Below, piece by piece: positions 43,696 to 53,624 of a DNA stretch of 64,000 bases. Both the position numbers and the translations under genes were made by a program. The stretch's first letter is position 1, and every line of letters begins with the position of its first letter. The stretch is from Clostridium sp. OF03-18AA (GTDB lineage: Bacteria > Bacillota > Clostridia > Lachnospirales > Lachnospiraceae): positions 270,667 to 334,666 of the forward strand of contig NZ_QUEP01000004.1 in NCBI RefSeq assembly GCF_003478035.1. Reading direction: 5' to 3'. The notes beneath the pieces are model-generated. The model was given only the letters and a program-made list of their open reading frames with translations. It ran no database searches and was not told the DNA's origin.

Positions 43696-43828
43696 GTAAT
43701 TATTCAGTAGGTCTGCGCACTTGCTGCGCTGACCGTAACAAAACACAGGCTTGAAGGCAAAAATCCCATCGGCGAAGCCGATTTGGAATGGATTTTTGCT
43801 CGTAACTGTGAGGGACTGAACAGTTACG
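43696..43828. repeat. Inverted-repeat element, family C, copy 2
   Basis: GTAATTATTCAGT (43696-43708) faces ACTGAACAGTTAC (43816-43828) with two mismatches. Inside, GGCAAAAATCC faces GGATTTTTGC. The segment CTGCGCACTTGCTGCGCTGAC matches the copy at 40125. It lies in the lepA leader. Confidence 0.7.
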
Positions 43829-43904
43829 AAGAAAGATGTGCAGGAAACCGGCTGTCTCAGAGCGCCGGATCCCTGCAGAAGTAAAAAAGAAGAGAGGAAC
43901 ATGA

Positions 43905-45719
43905 ATGGTTCATTATTCCCAGGATAAAATCAGAAATTTCTGTATCATTGCCCACATCGACCACGGTAAATCCACGCTGGCGGACCGCATTATCGAGAAG
44001 ACCGGTCTTTTAACGAGCCGTGAGATGCAGGCGCAGGTTCTCGACAATATGGAGCTCGAGCGCGAGCGCGGCATCACGATCAAATCCCAGGCTGTCCGCA
44101 CTGTCTATAAGGCGAAGGACGGCGAAGAGTATATCTTCAACCTGATCGATACCCCAGGTCATGTGGACTTTAACTATGAGGTATCCCGAAGCCTTGCGGC
44201 CTGTGACGGCGCGATCCTTGTCGTTGACGCGGCCCAGGGAATCGAGGCGCAGACACTTGCGAACGTCTACCTCGCCCTTGATCATGACCTCGACGTTGTC
44301 CCGGTCATCAATAAGATCGACCTTCCGAGCGCCGATCCGGACCGTGTGGCGGAGGAGATCGAGGACGTGATCGGACTTGAGGCTCACGATGCGCCGAGGA
44401 TCTCCGCAAAGATGGGCTTAAATATCGAAGATGTTTTAGAGGCGATCGTCCACAAGATCCCGGCTCCTAAGGGAGATCCGGAGGCACCTCTCCAGGCCCT
44501 GATCTTCGACTCCCTCTACGATTCCTACCGCGGCGTTATCGTGTTCTGCCGTGTGAAAGAGGGAACCGTTAAGAAAGGAACCCCGATCCAGATGATGGCG
44601 ACGGGCGCTTCCTACGATGTCGTGGAGGTCGGATACTTTGGCGCAGGCCAGTTTATCCCGTGCGATGAGCTCCGCGCCGGTATGGTAGGTTATATTACCG
44701 CCAGCATTAAGAACGTAAAAGATACCCGTGTCGGCGATACGGTGACGAACCGCTTAAATCCATGTGCAGCACCGCTTCCGGGATATAAGAAAGTCACTCC
44801 GATGGTCTACTGCGGTCTCTACCCGGCGGATGGAGCGAAATATCCGGAGCTTCGTGACGCCCTGGAAAAATTACAGTTAAATGACGCGTCCCTGTTCTTT
44901 GAGCCGGAGACATCCATCGCTCTTGGATTCGGATTCCGCTGCGGATTCCTTGGACTTTTACACTTGGAGATCATCCAGGAGCGCTTAGAGCGCGAGTACA
45001 ACCTCGACCTTGTCACAACGGCTCCGGGCGTTGTATACCGGATCCACAAGACGAACGGAGAGGTGATCGACCTCACGAACCCGTCCAACATGCCGGATCC
45101 GTCCGAGATCGACTATATGGAAGAGCCGATCGTCTCCGCAGAGATCATGGTCACGACCGAATTTGTCGGTGCGATCATGCAGCTGTGCCAGGAGCGCCGC
45201 GGCGTTTACCTCGGAATGGAATATATGGAAGAGACGCGTGCACTCTTAAAATATGAGCTTCCGTTAAACGAGATCATCTACGATTTCTTCGATGCGCTGA
45301 AATCCAGATCCCGCGGTTACGCGTCCTTCGACTACGAGTTAAAGGGATACGAGAAGTCCGAGCTTGTCAAACTCGATATCCTGATCAACAAAGAGGCGGT
45401 CGATGCCCTTTCCTTCATCGTCTTCGAAGGTTCCGCCTACGAGCGCGGAAGAAAGATGTGCGAGAAGTTAAAGGATGAGATCCCGAAACACTTATTTGAG
45501 ATCCCGATCCAGGCGGCCGTCGGCGGAAAGATCATCGCGCGTGAGACCGTCAGAGCGATGAGAAAGGATGTCCTCGCGAAGTGCTACGGCGGCGATATTT
45601 CCCGAAAGAAGAAACTTCTCGAGAAGCAGAAGGAAGGAAAGAAGCGTATGCGCCAGGTCGGAAATGTGGAGATCCCGCAGAAGGCGTTCATGAGCGTCCT
45701 GAAGCTGGATGAAGAGTAG
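43905..45719 (+). CDS. lepA: Elongation factor 4 (LepA)
   Basis: 604 residues, full length. G1 is [14 protein letters not shown], switch I/G2 includes [12 protein letters not shown]3 DTPGHVDF, G4 INKIDLPSA. The C-terminal unique domain of EF4 includes [27 protein letters not shown]4 is a ribosomal GTPase linked to 30S maturation and back-translocation under stress. GAGAGGAAC precedes the ATG. Following spoIIP and preceding hemW (with insertions) is the common Firmicute arrangement. Confidence 0.97.
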   Translation: MVHYSQDKIRNFCIIAHIDHGKSTLADRIIEKTGLLTSREMQAQVLDNMELERERGITIKSQAVRTVYKAKDGEEYIFNLIDTPGHVDFNYEVSRSLAACDGAILVVDAAQGIEAQTLANVYLALDHDLDVVPVINKIDLPSADPDRVAEEIEDVIGLEAHDAPRISAKMGLNIEDVLEAIVHKIPAPKGDPEAPLQALIFDSLYDSYRGVIVFCRVKEGTVKKGTPIQMMATGASYDVVEVGYFGAGQFIPCDELRAGMVGYITASIKNVKDTRVGDTVTNRLNPCAAPLPGYKKVTPMVYCGLYPADGAKYPELRDALEKLQLNDASLFFEPETSIALGFGFRCGFLGLLHLEIIQERLEREYNLDLVTTAPGVVYRIHKTNGEVIDLTNPSNMPDPSEIDYMEEPIVSAEIMVTTEFVGAIMQLCQERRGVYLGMEYMEETRALLKYELPLNEIIYDFFDALKSRSRGYASFDYELKGYEKSELVKLDILINKEAVDALSFIVFEGSAYERGRKMCEKLKDEIPKHLFEIPIQAAVGGKIIARETVRAMRKDVLAKCYGGDISRKKKLLEKQKEGKKRMRQVGNVEIPQKAFMSVLKLDEE

Positions 45720-45874
45720 ACGGCAGAGGGAAGAACAGCGATTTTAAAAATCAGAGATCGATTGGCAGGATAGATTCTGCCGGATTCTGGAAAAAGCTGG
45801 AAAAATACAGTCTGACAGACAAAAGGATATAGTCCAGAATACTCCCTGTCTGCGCCGCAGCAGGGGAAAAACGC

Positions 45875-45912
45875 AAAAGTCCATTTCCGGTATAAGAAAT
45901 GGACTTTTCCTG
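45875..45912 (+). terminator. Terminator after lepA
   Basis: AAAAGTCCATTTC (45875-45887) pairs with GAAATGGACTTTT (45896-45908), symmetrical so that it can act in both directions. The rest of the 351-bp gap to 46070 shows no gene. Confidence 0.8.
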
Positions 45913-46070
45913 TATCCGGACCGAAGATCGAATTCCTGACTGCAGGGCCTGTCACCGGCGGTTCTTTTCAAATCTATGGAAACGGACCGATTTTGCCGTT
46001 ACTTATCTCCTGAAAGGAGAACGGTTTCCCTGACGGAGACAGACCCTGAAAAAACAGAGTGAGGTACACA

Positions 46071-47084
46071 ATGAAACTTACAACTCTTTGTTATATCGAA
46101 AAAGATGAAAAATATCTGATGATCCACCGGATCAAAAAGAAACATGACGTCAATAAGGACAAATGGATCGGCATCGGCGGAAAGTTTGAACGCGGGGAGA
46201 GTCCGGAGGACTGTATCCTCAGGGAGACGAAGGAGGAGACCGGTCTGACGCTCACAGACTACCGGCTCCGGGGCGTCCTGACTTTTGTATACAACGATGA
46301 CGATGAGGAGATGGAGTACATTTTCCTCTACACGGCGGACGGCTTTGCGGGGGAGCTCGCGGAATGCAATGAGGGAACGCTGGAGTGGGTCCCGAAAACG
46401 CAGATCGACCGCCTGAACCTGTGGGAGGGCGACCGGATCTTCCATTATCTTCTCGATGAAGATGCGCCGTTTTTCTCCTTAAAACTCCGCTATCAGGATG
46501 ATCTTTTAAAGGAGGCGGTCCTCGATGGAAAGCCGTTGGAGCTTCTCGATCTGCTCCGTGAAGACGGGGAACCGTCCGGTCAGGTGCGCTGGCGGACTCT
46601 GGTCCATCTTCACGGAGACTGGCACCGGACGAGCCATGTCTGGGTCGTGAGAAAACGCGCGGACGGAGGACATGACCTGCTTTTACAGAAGCGGAGCGGG
46701 GAAAAGGATTCCTTCGCAGGCTGTTATGACATCTCCAGCGCCGGACATATCCCGGCGGGACAGGACTACCTGGAATCGGCGCTGAGAGAGCTGAAGGAAG
46801 AGCTTGGGATCACAGCGAAACCGGAAGAGCTGCGGCTTGTGGGAGTCCACGACGGGCGCTATGAGGGCGAATTTGGCGGACAGATCTTTAAAAACCATGA
46901 AAAGAGCCATGTCTTCGTCTATGAGAAACCGGTGGAGATCGAAGACCTGAAACTTCAGAAGGAAGAAGTGGAGTCCGTAAAGTGGATGAAGATCGAAGAT
47001 GTCCTTGCGTCGGTAAAAGCGTATGATCCGGGATACTGTCTGTTTGAGGATGAGATCGAAATGCTCTGCGGGGTGCTCAAATGA
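46071..47084 (+). CDS. Double-NUDIX hydrolase (MutT-like plus IDI-like domains)
   Basis: 337 residues with two NUDIX domains in one chain. The first (about 1-150) resembles MutT/8-oxo-dGTP diphosphatases; its box at 37-59 is complete (GGKFERGESPEDCILRETKE...). The second (about 170-335) resembles isopentenyl-diphosphate isomerase-like NUDIX proteins; its box at 225-247 has Gln231 where the first Glu is expected, though RELKEELG is intact. The ATG at 46071 follows GAGGT; a GTG at 46059 is less likely. The stop overlaps hemW by 4 bp. Substrates are unknown. Confidence 0.88.
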   Translation: MKLTTLCYIEKDEKYLMIHRIKKKHDVNKDKWIGIGGKFERGESPEDCILRETKEETGLTLTDYRLRGVLTFVYNDDDEEMEYIFLYTADGFAGELAECNEGTLEWVPKTQIDRLNLWEGDRIFHYLLDEDAPFFSLKLRYQDDLLKEAVLDGKPLELLDLLREDGEPSGQVRWRTLVHLHGDWHRTSHVWVVRKRADGGHDLLLQKRSGEKDSFAGCYDISSAGHIPAGQDYLESALRELKEELGITAKPEELRLVGVHDGRYEGEFGGQIFKNHEKSHVFVYEKPVEIEDLKLQKEEVESVKWMKIEDVLASVKAYDPGYCLFEDEIEMLCGVLK

Positions 47085-48220
47085 GCGGGGGCATGGAATT
47101 ATATCTGCACATGCCGTTCTGTGTGAGAAAGTGTGCCTACTGCGATTTCCTGTCATTCCCGTCAGGAGCCAAGACGCAGAGAATGTATGCAAAGCGGCTG
47201 ATGGAAGACATCGGTGTCATGGGAAAACGATACGGGGAGATCCCGGTCGAGACGATCTTTATCGGGGGCGGAACCCCGTCGGTGCCGGACTCTGGGCTGA
47301 TCGTGGAGATCATGGAACATGTCAGACATGCGTTTCATGTCGCGGATGGCGCGGAGATCTCCATGGAGGCGAATCCCGGGACGGTGACGCGGGAGAAACT
47401 TACGGATTACCGGAAAGCTGGGATCAACCGGCTGAGCTTCGGTCTCCAGTCGGCGAATGACCGGGAGTTAAAACTTCTGGGCCGGATCCACACCTGGGCG
47501 GAATTTCTGGAGAGCTTTATGCTGGCCCGCGAGTGCGGGTTTGCGAACCTGAATATCGATCTCATGTCGGCGCTTCCGGGACAGACCTGTGAGTCATGGA
47601 AGGAGACGCTCTCGCGGGTCACGGATCTTGATCCGGAACATATCTCCGCATACAGCCTGATCATCGAGGAAGGAACGCCGTTCGGTGAACGATATGGGAG
47701 CGAAGAGGGGCGGAAACTTCTTCCGGACGAGGACTCCGAGCGGGAGATGTACCATGAGACGAAGCGGTTTTTAAAGGACTGCGGATACGAACGGTATGAG
47801 ATTTCCAATTATGCGAAGCCGGGGCGGGAGTGCCGCCACAACATCGGCTACTGGACCGGAGTTCCGTATCTGGGACTCGGACTCGGGGCGTCCTCCTATC
47901 TGGACGGCTGCCGGTTCACTGTGAACCCGGATATGAAGCAGTATCTCGAAGAAAAGCCGGGAATGTTTACGGATATCGAAAAGCTGACGAAGAAGGATAT
48001 GGAAGAGGAATTCTTCTATGTAGGGCTCCGGATGACGGCCGGGGTGTCGCTTTCAGAATTTGAAAGACGATTCGGGATCTCCGCAAAGGAAGTCTACCCG
48101 GGGCTGATGGAAACATTCGTGAAAGAAAAGGCCGCGCGTTTTGAAGGTGACCGCTTTGTACTGACTGATTACGGGCTCGATGTGAGCAACTATATCATGG
48201 CGCAGTTTCTGCAGGACTGA
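47081..48220 (+). CDS. hemW: Radical SAM protein HemW (oxygen-independent coproporphyrinogen oxidase-like)
   Basis: 379 residues. Cys14, Cys18 and Cys21 (CVRKCAYC) bind the 4Fe-4S cluster; TIFIGGGTPSV and INRLSFGLQS are typical HemN/HemW motifs. HemW is a heme chaperone rather than a true oxidase; the absence of the extra N-terminal HemN region and the place after lepA support HemW. It overlaps the NUDIX gene by ATGA. The CDRF/HemN C-terminal domain is present. Confidence 0.92.
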   Translation: MSGGMELYLHMPFCVRKCAYCDFLSFPSGAKTQRMYAKRLMEDIGVMGKRYGEIPVETIFIGGGTPSVPDSGLIVEIMEHVRHAFHVADGAEISMEANPGTVTREKLTDYRKAGINRLSFGLQSANDRELKLLGRIHTWAEFLESFMLARECGFANLNIDLMSALPGQTCESWKETLSRVTDLDPEHISAYSLIIEEGTPFGERYGSEEGRKLLPDEDSEREMYHETKRFLKDCGYERYEISNYAKPGRECRHNIGYWTGVPYLGLGLGASSYLDGCRFTVNPDMKQYLEEKPGMFTDIEKLTKKDMEEEFFYVGLRMTAGVSLSEFERRFGISAKEVYPGLMETFVKEKAARFEGDRFVLTDYGLDVSNYIMAQFLQD

Positions 48221-48354
48221 AGTTCCTGCGGAGGCTGCGTTTTTTAGATTCATGGGAAATTTTGACTTTATGAGTATAAAGTAATACAGAAATATATAGG
48301 CAAAGTAAAAGTATGGTAAAAATGTATAAAAAGCTATCAAAAACAGCGAAAATG

Positions 48355-48363
48355 TGCTATAAT
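48355..48363 (+). promoter_or_regulatory. Extended -10 promoter of glgC
   Basis: TGCTATAAT is an extended -10 element (48355-48363); the -35 (TATCAA at 48335) is weak. It is about 78 bp before the glgC start. Confidence 0.6.
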
Positions 48364-48440
48364 TTATACAATCCTTGAGAATGCGATTTTATGCATTTTG
48401 CACGGAGAATACCGATCCAGAAATACAGGGGGATATTTTT

Positions 48441-49649
48441 ATGGCTAAGGAAATGATCGCAATGCTCCTTGCCGGCGGACAGGGCTCCAGACTCTACGCG
48501 CTGACACAGAAGCTTGCAAAACCGGCAGTTCCTTTCGGCGGAAAGTATCGGATCATCGACTTCCCGCTCTCGAACTGTGTAAATTCAGGAATCGATACCG
48601 TTGGAATTCTGACCCAGTACCAGCCGATGGTGTTGAATGAGTATATCGGAAACGGTCAGCCGTGGGATCTTGACCGTCTCTACGGGGGAGTCCATGTACT
48701 GCCGCCGTACCAGAAAGCGTCCGGCTCCGACTGGTATAAGGGAACCGCAAACGCGATCTATCAGAACATTCCGTTTATCGAGCGCTACGATCCGCAGTAT
48801 GTGATCATCTTATCAGGTGACCAGATCTGTAAGCAGGATTACAGTGATTTCCTCCGCTTCCACAAGGAGAAAGGGGCGGAGTTCAGCGTTGCCGTTATGG
48901 AGGTCCCGTGGGATGAGGCATCCCGCTTCGGCCTGATGGTCGCAGACGATGATGACCGGATCACGGAGTTTCAGGAGAAACCGAAGAACCCGAAGTCCAA
49001 CCTGGCTTCGATGGGAATCTACATCTTCAACTGGGATATCTTAAAGAAGTACCTGATCGAGGACGAGGCGGATCCGAACTCCGAGAACGATTTCGGAAAC
49101 AACATTATCCCGAACCTTCTGAAGGACGGACGAAAAATGTACGCCTACCACTTTGAGGGATACTGGAAGGATGTCGGAACGATCTCTTCCCTCTGGGAGG
49201 CAAATATGGAGGTTCTGGATCCGGAGCACAGCGGGATCAACCTCTTTGATGAGAATTGGAAGATCTACAGCCGGAATAGCGGCATGACCGGACATAAGAT
49301 CGGCTCCAACGCGGTCGTTGAGAACTGTATGATCACAGACGGCTGCCGGATTGATGGAAATGTAAAGCATTCGATCCTGTTCTCCGGTGTTAAGGTAGAA
49401 AAAGGTGCAAAGGTCGAGGATGCCGTTGTCATGGGTGGAACCGTCATCAAGGCCGGTGCCGTTGTGGAACACTGCATCGTTGCCGAGAACGTTGTGATCG
49501 GTGAGAATGCGATCGTCGGTTCCATGCCGAAGGATGAGGGACACGGTGTCGCGACGATCGGATCCGGGATCACAATCGGAAAGGGCGCAAAGATCGGCCC
49601 GAACGCCATGGTCAATAAAAATGTGGAGGACGGTGAAGAACAATGGTAA
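48441..49649 (+). CDS. glgC: Glucose-1-phosphate adenylyltransferase, catalytic subunit
   Basis: 402 residues from the ATG at 48441 behind AGGGGGA. The nucleotidyltransferase domain opens [25 protein letters not shown] sequence, with [12 protein letters not shown] and [10 protein letters not shown] downstream; the C-terminal half is a left-handed beta-helix. GlgC makes ADP-glucose for glycogen. The stop overlaps glgD by 7 bp. A glgCD pair is usual in Firmicutes, with GlgC the catalytic partner. Confidence 0.96.
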   Translation: MAKEMIAMLLAGGQGSRLYALTQKLAKPAVPFGGKYRIIDFPLSNCVNSGIDTVGILTQYQPMVLNEYIGNGQPWDLDRLYGGVHVLPPYQKASGSDWYKGTANAIYQNIPFIERYDPQYVIILSGDQICKQDYSDFLRFHKEKGAEFSVAVMEVPWDEASRFGLMVADDDDRITEFQEKPKNPKSNLASMGIYIFNWDILKKYLIEDEADPNSENDFGNNIIPNLLKDGRKMYAYHFEGYWKDVGTISSLWEANMEVLDPEHSGINLFDENWKIYSRNSGMTGHKIGSNAVVENCMITDGCRIDGNVKHSILFSGVKVEKGAKVEDAVVMGGTVIKAGAVVEHCIVAENVVIGENAIVGSMPKDEGHGVATIGSGITIGKGAKIGPNAMVNKNVEDGEEQW

Positions 49650-50782
49650 ATTCCAATGCAAATGCGATCGGTATTATTTTCCCGAACAGTTATGACAATC
49701 TGGTGCCGGAACTTGCGGGCGACCGCCTGATGGCATCCATCCCGTTCGCGGGACGTTACCGGATCATCGATTTCCTCCTTTCGAGTCTCGCAAACTGCGG
49801 GATCAGCAATATCTCCATCGTGGTCCGCGAGAATTACCATTCCCTGATGGACCATCTGGGATCCGGCCGTGAGTGGGATCTTCTCAGAAAGAACGGAGGT
49901 CTCAGCATCTTCCCGCCGTATGCGGAGAAGAACATGAAGGTCTACAGCGGCCGTGTCGAAGCGCTGGAGAGTATTCTGCAGTTCCTTAAAAATAAGAAAG
50001 AAAAGTACGTTATCATGACCGACGCAAATATTGCGGTCGATTTTGATTTCAATGATATGTTAAGGGCACATATCGAGAGCGGCGCCGATGTGACTGTCGC
50101 TTACGCGGAGCAGGAGATCCCGGCAGAGCTGATCCACGCGGGCGCCCATGGGGACATGTATTACACGTTAAAGCTCGAGGACGGGCGTGTGAAAAGGATC
50201 TTCATGAATTCCGAGGAGAGCGGAAAACAGAATCTTTCCATGAACATCTATATTATGGAAAGAGAAGCTCTGATCGAGAAGATCCATGCGGCGTTTGTAC
50301 GCGGCTATTCCTATTTTGAGCGTGATATCCTTGCACCGCGCCTGGAGAAATATAACGTCCGCGCGTACAAGTATGAAGGATATTATGCAAGGATCTGCGG
50401 ACTGAAGAGCTACTTTGACGAGAATATGAAGCTTCTTGACGATGAGAATCTGGAAGCGCTGTTTACCGGCGGTCCGGTCTACACAAAGATCCGTGACGAC
50501 AACCCGACGAGATACATTACCGGATGTAAGGCGAAAAATAACCTCGTTGCAGATGGCTGTGTGATCGAGGGAGATGTTGAGAACTGTATTCTTTTCAGAG
50601 GCGTCAAGATCGAGAAAGGCGCGAAGATCAGAAACAGTGTCCTGATGCAGGATACGGTCGTGAAGGCCGGCGGACGCTTGGATTACGTTGTTACCGATAA
50701 GAACGTTACGATCGAGGTCGGACAGGAGCTTAAGGGAACGGATACACAGCCGTTTTATGTTGCCAAGGGACATACGGTTTAA
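49643..50782 (+). CDS. glgD: GlgD, glucose-1-phosphate adenylyltransferase regulatory subunit
   Basis: 379 residues. It aligns with GlgC in overall fold ([21 protein letters not shown]) but lacks the GGxGxRL nucleotide loop, showing instead [19 protein letters not shown]. GlgD forms a hetero-oligomer with GlgC and raises its activity. The start overlaps the glgC stop (ATGGTAA), implying coupled translation. A terminator follows. Confidence 0.93.
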   Translation: MVNSNANAIGIIFPNSYDNLVPELAGDRLMASIPFAGRYRIIDFLLSSLANCGISNISIVVRENYHSLMDHLGSGREWDLLRKNGGLSIFPPYAEKNMKVYSGRVEALESILQFLKNKKEKYVIMTDANIAVDFDFNDMLRAHIESGADVTVAYAEQEIPAELIHAGAHGDMYYTLKLEDGRVKRIFMNSEESGKQNLSMNIYIMEREALIEKIHAAFVRGYSYFERDILAPRLEKYNVRAYKYEGYYARICGLKSYFDENMKLLDDENLEALFTGGPVYTKIRDDNPTRYITGCKAKNNLVADGCVIEGDVENCILFRGVKIEKGAKIRNSVLMQDTVVKAGGRLDYVVTDKNVTIEVGQELKGTDTQPFYVAKGHTV

Positions 50783-50796
50783 AAAAGCAAAGGATA

Positions 50797-50846
50797 AAAG
50801 GGAATCTTCCGTGAGAGACTGGATGCTCCATGGAGATTCCCTTTTT
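50797..50846 (+). terminator. Terminator after glgD
   Basis: AAGGGAATCTTCC (from 50799) faces GGAGATTCCC (to 50841), then TTTTT. Confidence 0.7.
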
Positions 50847-50921
50847 GTGTATATGAGAACATAGAAAAAATGAAATCGGAAAGGCAGAGCGCTAAAGTCT
50901 GTGAAGCGCGGATTTTCCTGT

Positions 50922-50958
50922 AAAAAAAGGTGACCTGCGCAATGGCAGATCACCTTTT
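50922..50958. terminator. Terminator of the 3D-domain gene, bidirectional
   Basis: AAAAAGGTGA and CTGC on the left face GCAG and TCACCTTTTT on the right, giving T-runs on both strands. Confidence 0.8.
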
Positions 50959-50975
50959 TGTAAGAAAACGGAGCA

Positions 50976-51689
50976 TCAGGACTGGATCAGATAGACCTCA
51001 GAACGTTCCACGCCGTGATTTTTTGTTTCCGAATGTGTGTTGTAAAAAATATCGATGTGTTTTCCTTTGACGCCGCCGCCGACGTCCTCAGCGATATATT
51101 CGACGCCGTCGATGAGAAGATGGCTTCCGAGCGGGATGACGCGCGGGTCAACGGCTACGGTGCGGCTCGCGGTGGCCTGGGTTCCTGTTTTTGTGAGGCG
51201 TCCATATCCTTCGGAGCAGCTTCTGCATGGGCAGTAGGCGGTTGTCTTGAAGGTTCCTAAGGAGACGAGAGTCGCGTTTTTGATGATGCCTGTCTCGGTA
51301 TCGTACTGGTAGGCGATCGGAAGTGCCTGTCCGTTTACGCTGAGTTTTATCATGTAGGTGTTGTCCGGAATGGAGGACCAGTCGATCATGATCTCAAAGC
51401 CGTGGGCGCCGTTTCCGATGCCGCTTGTCTTTAAGTCATCGCGTTCGATATCTGCGGTGGCGGTCTCTGCTAAGAGAGAGTCGCCTGTATGGGCGTTGAC
51501 CACGGTGACAGTGACGGAGACCGGGGTGTCCGGGGCCGCGGAGTTCCACGCCCATCCGGAGATCTTATTTCCGTCGATGCTGTCGAGGTGGCCAGAGTTT
51601 TTCGAGGTGCTTGCGAAGGCGCATACGGTGTTTAGGAGCATCGCGAGGATGGTTATTAAAACACTGATGGTCATTCTGATTTTCTTCAT
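50976..51689 (-). CDS. Secreted 3D-domain (RlpA/MltA-like) protein
   Basis: 237 residues with a signal peptide (MKKIRMTISVLITILAMLLN... to about residue 26). A beta-rich region (35-135) resembles a Bacterial-Ig/WxL-like module (KISGWAWNSAAPDTPVSV). The C-terminal 3D domain has the three conserved aspartates: AVDPRVIPLGSHLLIDG, AEDVGGGVKG and HIDIFY. 3D domains occur in YabE/YocH and resemble the lytic transglycosylase MltA, so a cell-wall role is likely. Four Cys/His-rich residues (CPCRSC) precede the domain. GAAAGGAT serves as ribosome-binding site. Confidence 0.88.
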   Translation of the reverse strand: MKKIRMTISVLITILAMLLNTVCAFASTSKNSGHLDSIDGNKISGWAWNSAAPDTPVSVTVTVVNAHTGDSLLAETATADIERDDLKTSGIGNGAHGFEIMIDWSSIPDNTYMIKLSVNGQALPIAYQYDTETGIIKNATLVSLGTFKTTAYCPCRSCSEGYGRLTKTGTQATASRTVAVDPRVIPLGSHLLIDGVEYIAEDVGGGVKGKHIDIFYNTHSETKNHGVERSEVYLIQS

Positions 51690-51821
51690 ATAACATATCC
51701 TTTCTTTTTTGTTTCATATCTGTTACAAAGTATATGCTGTGATGTAACAAATATGTAACAATTTGGAAACAAATATGTATTATACACGGATTTTTTTATT
51801 TGTCAAGTTTTCGGGGGGTAC

Positions 51822-52019
51822 GCGGTGAGGCTCCGGGATAGCGTGCAGGGGATGCGGGGATGGTTCCTCTAAGCTCACGGGCGGCTGCTAAGGGCAGAAA
51901 ATCGACGACACAACTCGCTGCGCTCAGACAAGTGTCGCCGATTTTCTAACGCAGCCACCCGCGAGCTAAGAGGAAGCCAGATCCCCGGATCAAAGCACGC
52001 CATCCCGGAGCCTCACCGC
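51822..52019. repeat. Long nested-hairpin repeat, family B, copy 3
   Basis: Complete 198-bp copy. The outer stem begins GCGGTGAGG (51822) and ends CCTCACCGC (52019). Inner stems are CGGGCGGCTGC facing GCAGCCACCCG and AGAAAATCG facing CGATTTTCT. Loop AACTCGCTGCGCTCAGACAA and the TAAGGG/AAC internal loop are as in copies 1, 2 and 6, but all stems differ from copies 1 and 2. Confidence 0.9.
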
Positions 52020-52048
52020 TGTGGGAGTAGCGGGAGGAAGGAAAAGGA

Positions 52049-52159
52049 TACAACTCGCTGCGCTCAGACAAGTGTCACCGATTTTCTAACGCAGTCACCC
52101 GTGAGCTAAGAGGAAGCCAGATCCCCGGATCAAAGCACGCCATCCCGGAGCCTCACCGC
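52049..52159. repeat. Family B, partial copy 4 (right half)
   Basis: Starts at the terminal loop and repeats the right arm of copy 3 with few changes; the left arm is missing. It is directly downstream of copy 3. Confidence 0.8.
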
Positions 52160-52186
52160 TATGGGATGGCGGGAGGAAGGGAAGAG

Positions 52187-52301
52187 GTATAACTCGCTGC
52201 CTGCGCTCGGACGTGTACTATTTTGTATTCAACACAGTCAGCTGCGGATTAAGAGGAAGTGTATATCTGGAGCAAAGCACTTTTGCCCGGAGCCTCACCG
52301 C
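52187..52301. repeat. Family B, partial copy 5 (degraded right half)
   Basis: A more diverged right half, from a loop-like AACTCGCTGC to GGAGCCTCACCGC. With copies 3 and 4 it forms a series of increasing decay in front of the hrcA promoter. Confidence 0.7.
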
Positions 52302-52476
52302 TGGGGAGTTGCGGGAGTGAGTGTGAAGAATCGATATCTTATAAGGAAATAGTTTGGTTGGGGAAGATTACTGTCGGTAAAGTGCGCGGGAAATTATGGG
52401 GTTTCCGGGAGATTTCTGGATAAAACAGGAATTATTCCTATATTTGTGAAAAAAATGTGAAAATTATCAAAAGCCC

Positions 52477-52505
52477 TTGACAAAAAACTTGCGAAGTAAT
52501 ATAGT
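52477..52505 (+). promoter_or_regulatory. Sigma-A promoter of the hrcA operon
   Basis: TTGACA (52477-52482) and TATAGT (52500-52505) with a 17-bp spacer. The start near 52512 lies just before CIRCE. Confidence 0.85.
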
Positions 52506-52519
52506 AGCAACTGTAGATG

Positions 52520-52546
52520 TTAGCACTCCTCAAAAGAGAGTGCTAG
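52520..52546. promoter_or_regulatory. CIRCE operator (HrcA binding site)
   Basis: TTAGCACTC, nine bases, then GAGTGCTAG: one base from the consensus TTAGCACTC-N9-GAGTGCTAA. HrcA bound here represses the operon; heat stress relieves repression as GroEL is titrated. Confidence 0.97.
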
Positions 52547-52572
52547 CAAATCAGAGAGAAGAGGTGAGAGGT

Positions 52573-53616
52573 TTGGAACTGGATGAGAGAAAAGAGAAAA
52601 TTTTGAAAGCGATTATCCAGACGTACCTGGAGACCGGTGAGCCGGTCGGATCCAGAACGATTTCCAAATACTCGGATCTGAAGCTCAGCTCCGCTACGAT
52701 CCGAAATGAAATGTCTGATCTGGAAGAGCTTGGTTACATTCTTCAGCCGCATACTTCAGCCGGAAGGATTCCTTCCGATAAGGGTTACCGGTTTTATGTT
52801 GACCAGATCATTAAAGAGAAGGACAGTCAGGTCGAGCACATGCAGGAACTGATGATCCAGCGGGTTGACCGCGTGGAACTGCTTTTGAAGCAGCTTGCAA
52901 AGGTTCTCGCAAAGAATACAAATTATGCGACTCTGATCAGCGGACCGAGTTACAGCCAGACGAAGCTTAAATTTATCCAACTCTCCAGAGTTGAGGAGCA
53001 TAAGCTTCTCGTGGTAATTGTTGTGGAAGGAAATATTATCCGGAACTCTTTTGTTACGGTTGATGAGGAACTCAGTGATGAGGAGATCCTGAATCTGAAT
53101 ATTCTCCTGAACAGCAATCTGAACGGTCTGACGATCGAGGAGATCAATCTTGGTGTGATCGCGAAGATGAAGGAGCAGGCCGGAAGCCACAGAAGAGTGG
53201 TGGATCTGGTCCTGAATGAGGTCAGCGAAGTGATCCGTTCCCAGGATGAGGATCTTCAGATCTATACGAGCGGGGCAACCAATATTTTCAAATATCCGGA
53301 ACTTTCCGATACAGAGAAAGCGAGTCAGCTGATCAGCACGTTAGAACATAAGGAACTTCTCCGTGGGCTGATCGATGAACAGCAGCAGAATAAGACCGAT
53401 GACCCGGACAATGAGATCCAGGTCTACATCGGAGATGAAACTCCGGTCCAGAGCATGAAAGACTGCAGCATCGTAACCGCAAATTATGCGCTCGGCGATG
53501 GAATGCGAGGAACGATCGGTATTGTAGGACCAAAGCGGATGGATTACGAGAAAGTCGTAACAACCTTGCGATCGCTTGTCGCGCAGCTGAACGAAACATT
53601 TAAAAATGAAAGGTGA
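52573..53616 (+). CDS. hrcA: Heat-inducible transcription repressor HrcA
   Basis: 347 residues from the TTG at 52573, which follows GAGGTGA; a GTG at 52564 is a possible alternative. The N-terminal winged helix is ERKEKILKAIIQTYLETGEPVGS-like, followed by SSATIRNEMSDLEELGYI and HTSAGRIPSDKGYRFYVD, all HrcA. It binds CIRCE at 52520 and so represses its own operon with grpE, dnaK and dnaJ. The stop overlaps the grpE leader. Confidence 0.97.
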   Translation: MELDERKEKILKAIIQTYLETGEPVGSRTISKYSDLKLSSATIRNEMSDLEELGYILQPHTSAGRIPSDKGYRFYVDQIIKEKDSQVEHMQELMIQRVDRVELLLKQLAKVLAKNTNYATLISGPSYSQTKLKFIQLSRVEEHKLLVVIVVEGNIIRNSFVTVDEELSDEEILNLNILLNSNLNGLTIEEINLGVIAKMKEQAGSHRRVVDLVLNEVSEVIRSQDEDLQIYTSGATNIFKYPELSDTEKASQLISTLEHKELLRGLIDEQQQNKTDDPDNEIQVYIGDETPVQSMKDCSIVTANYALGDGMRGTIGIVGPKRMDYEKVVTTLRSLVAQLNETFKNER

Positions 53617-53624
53617 AGAGAGCA

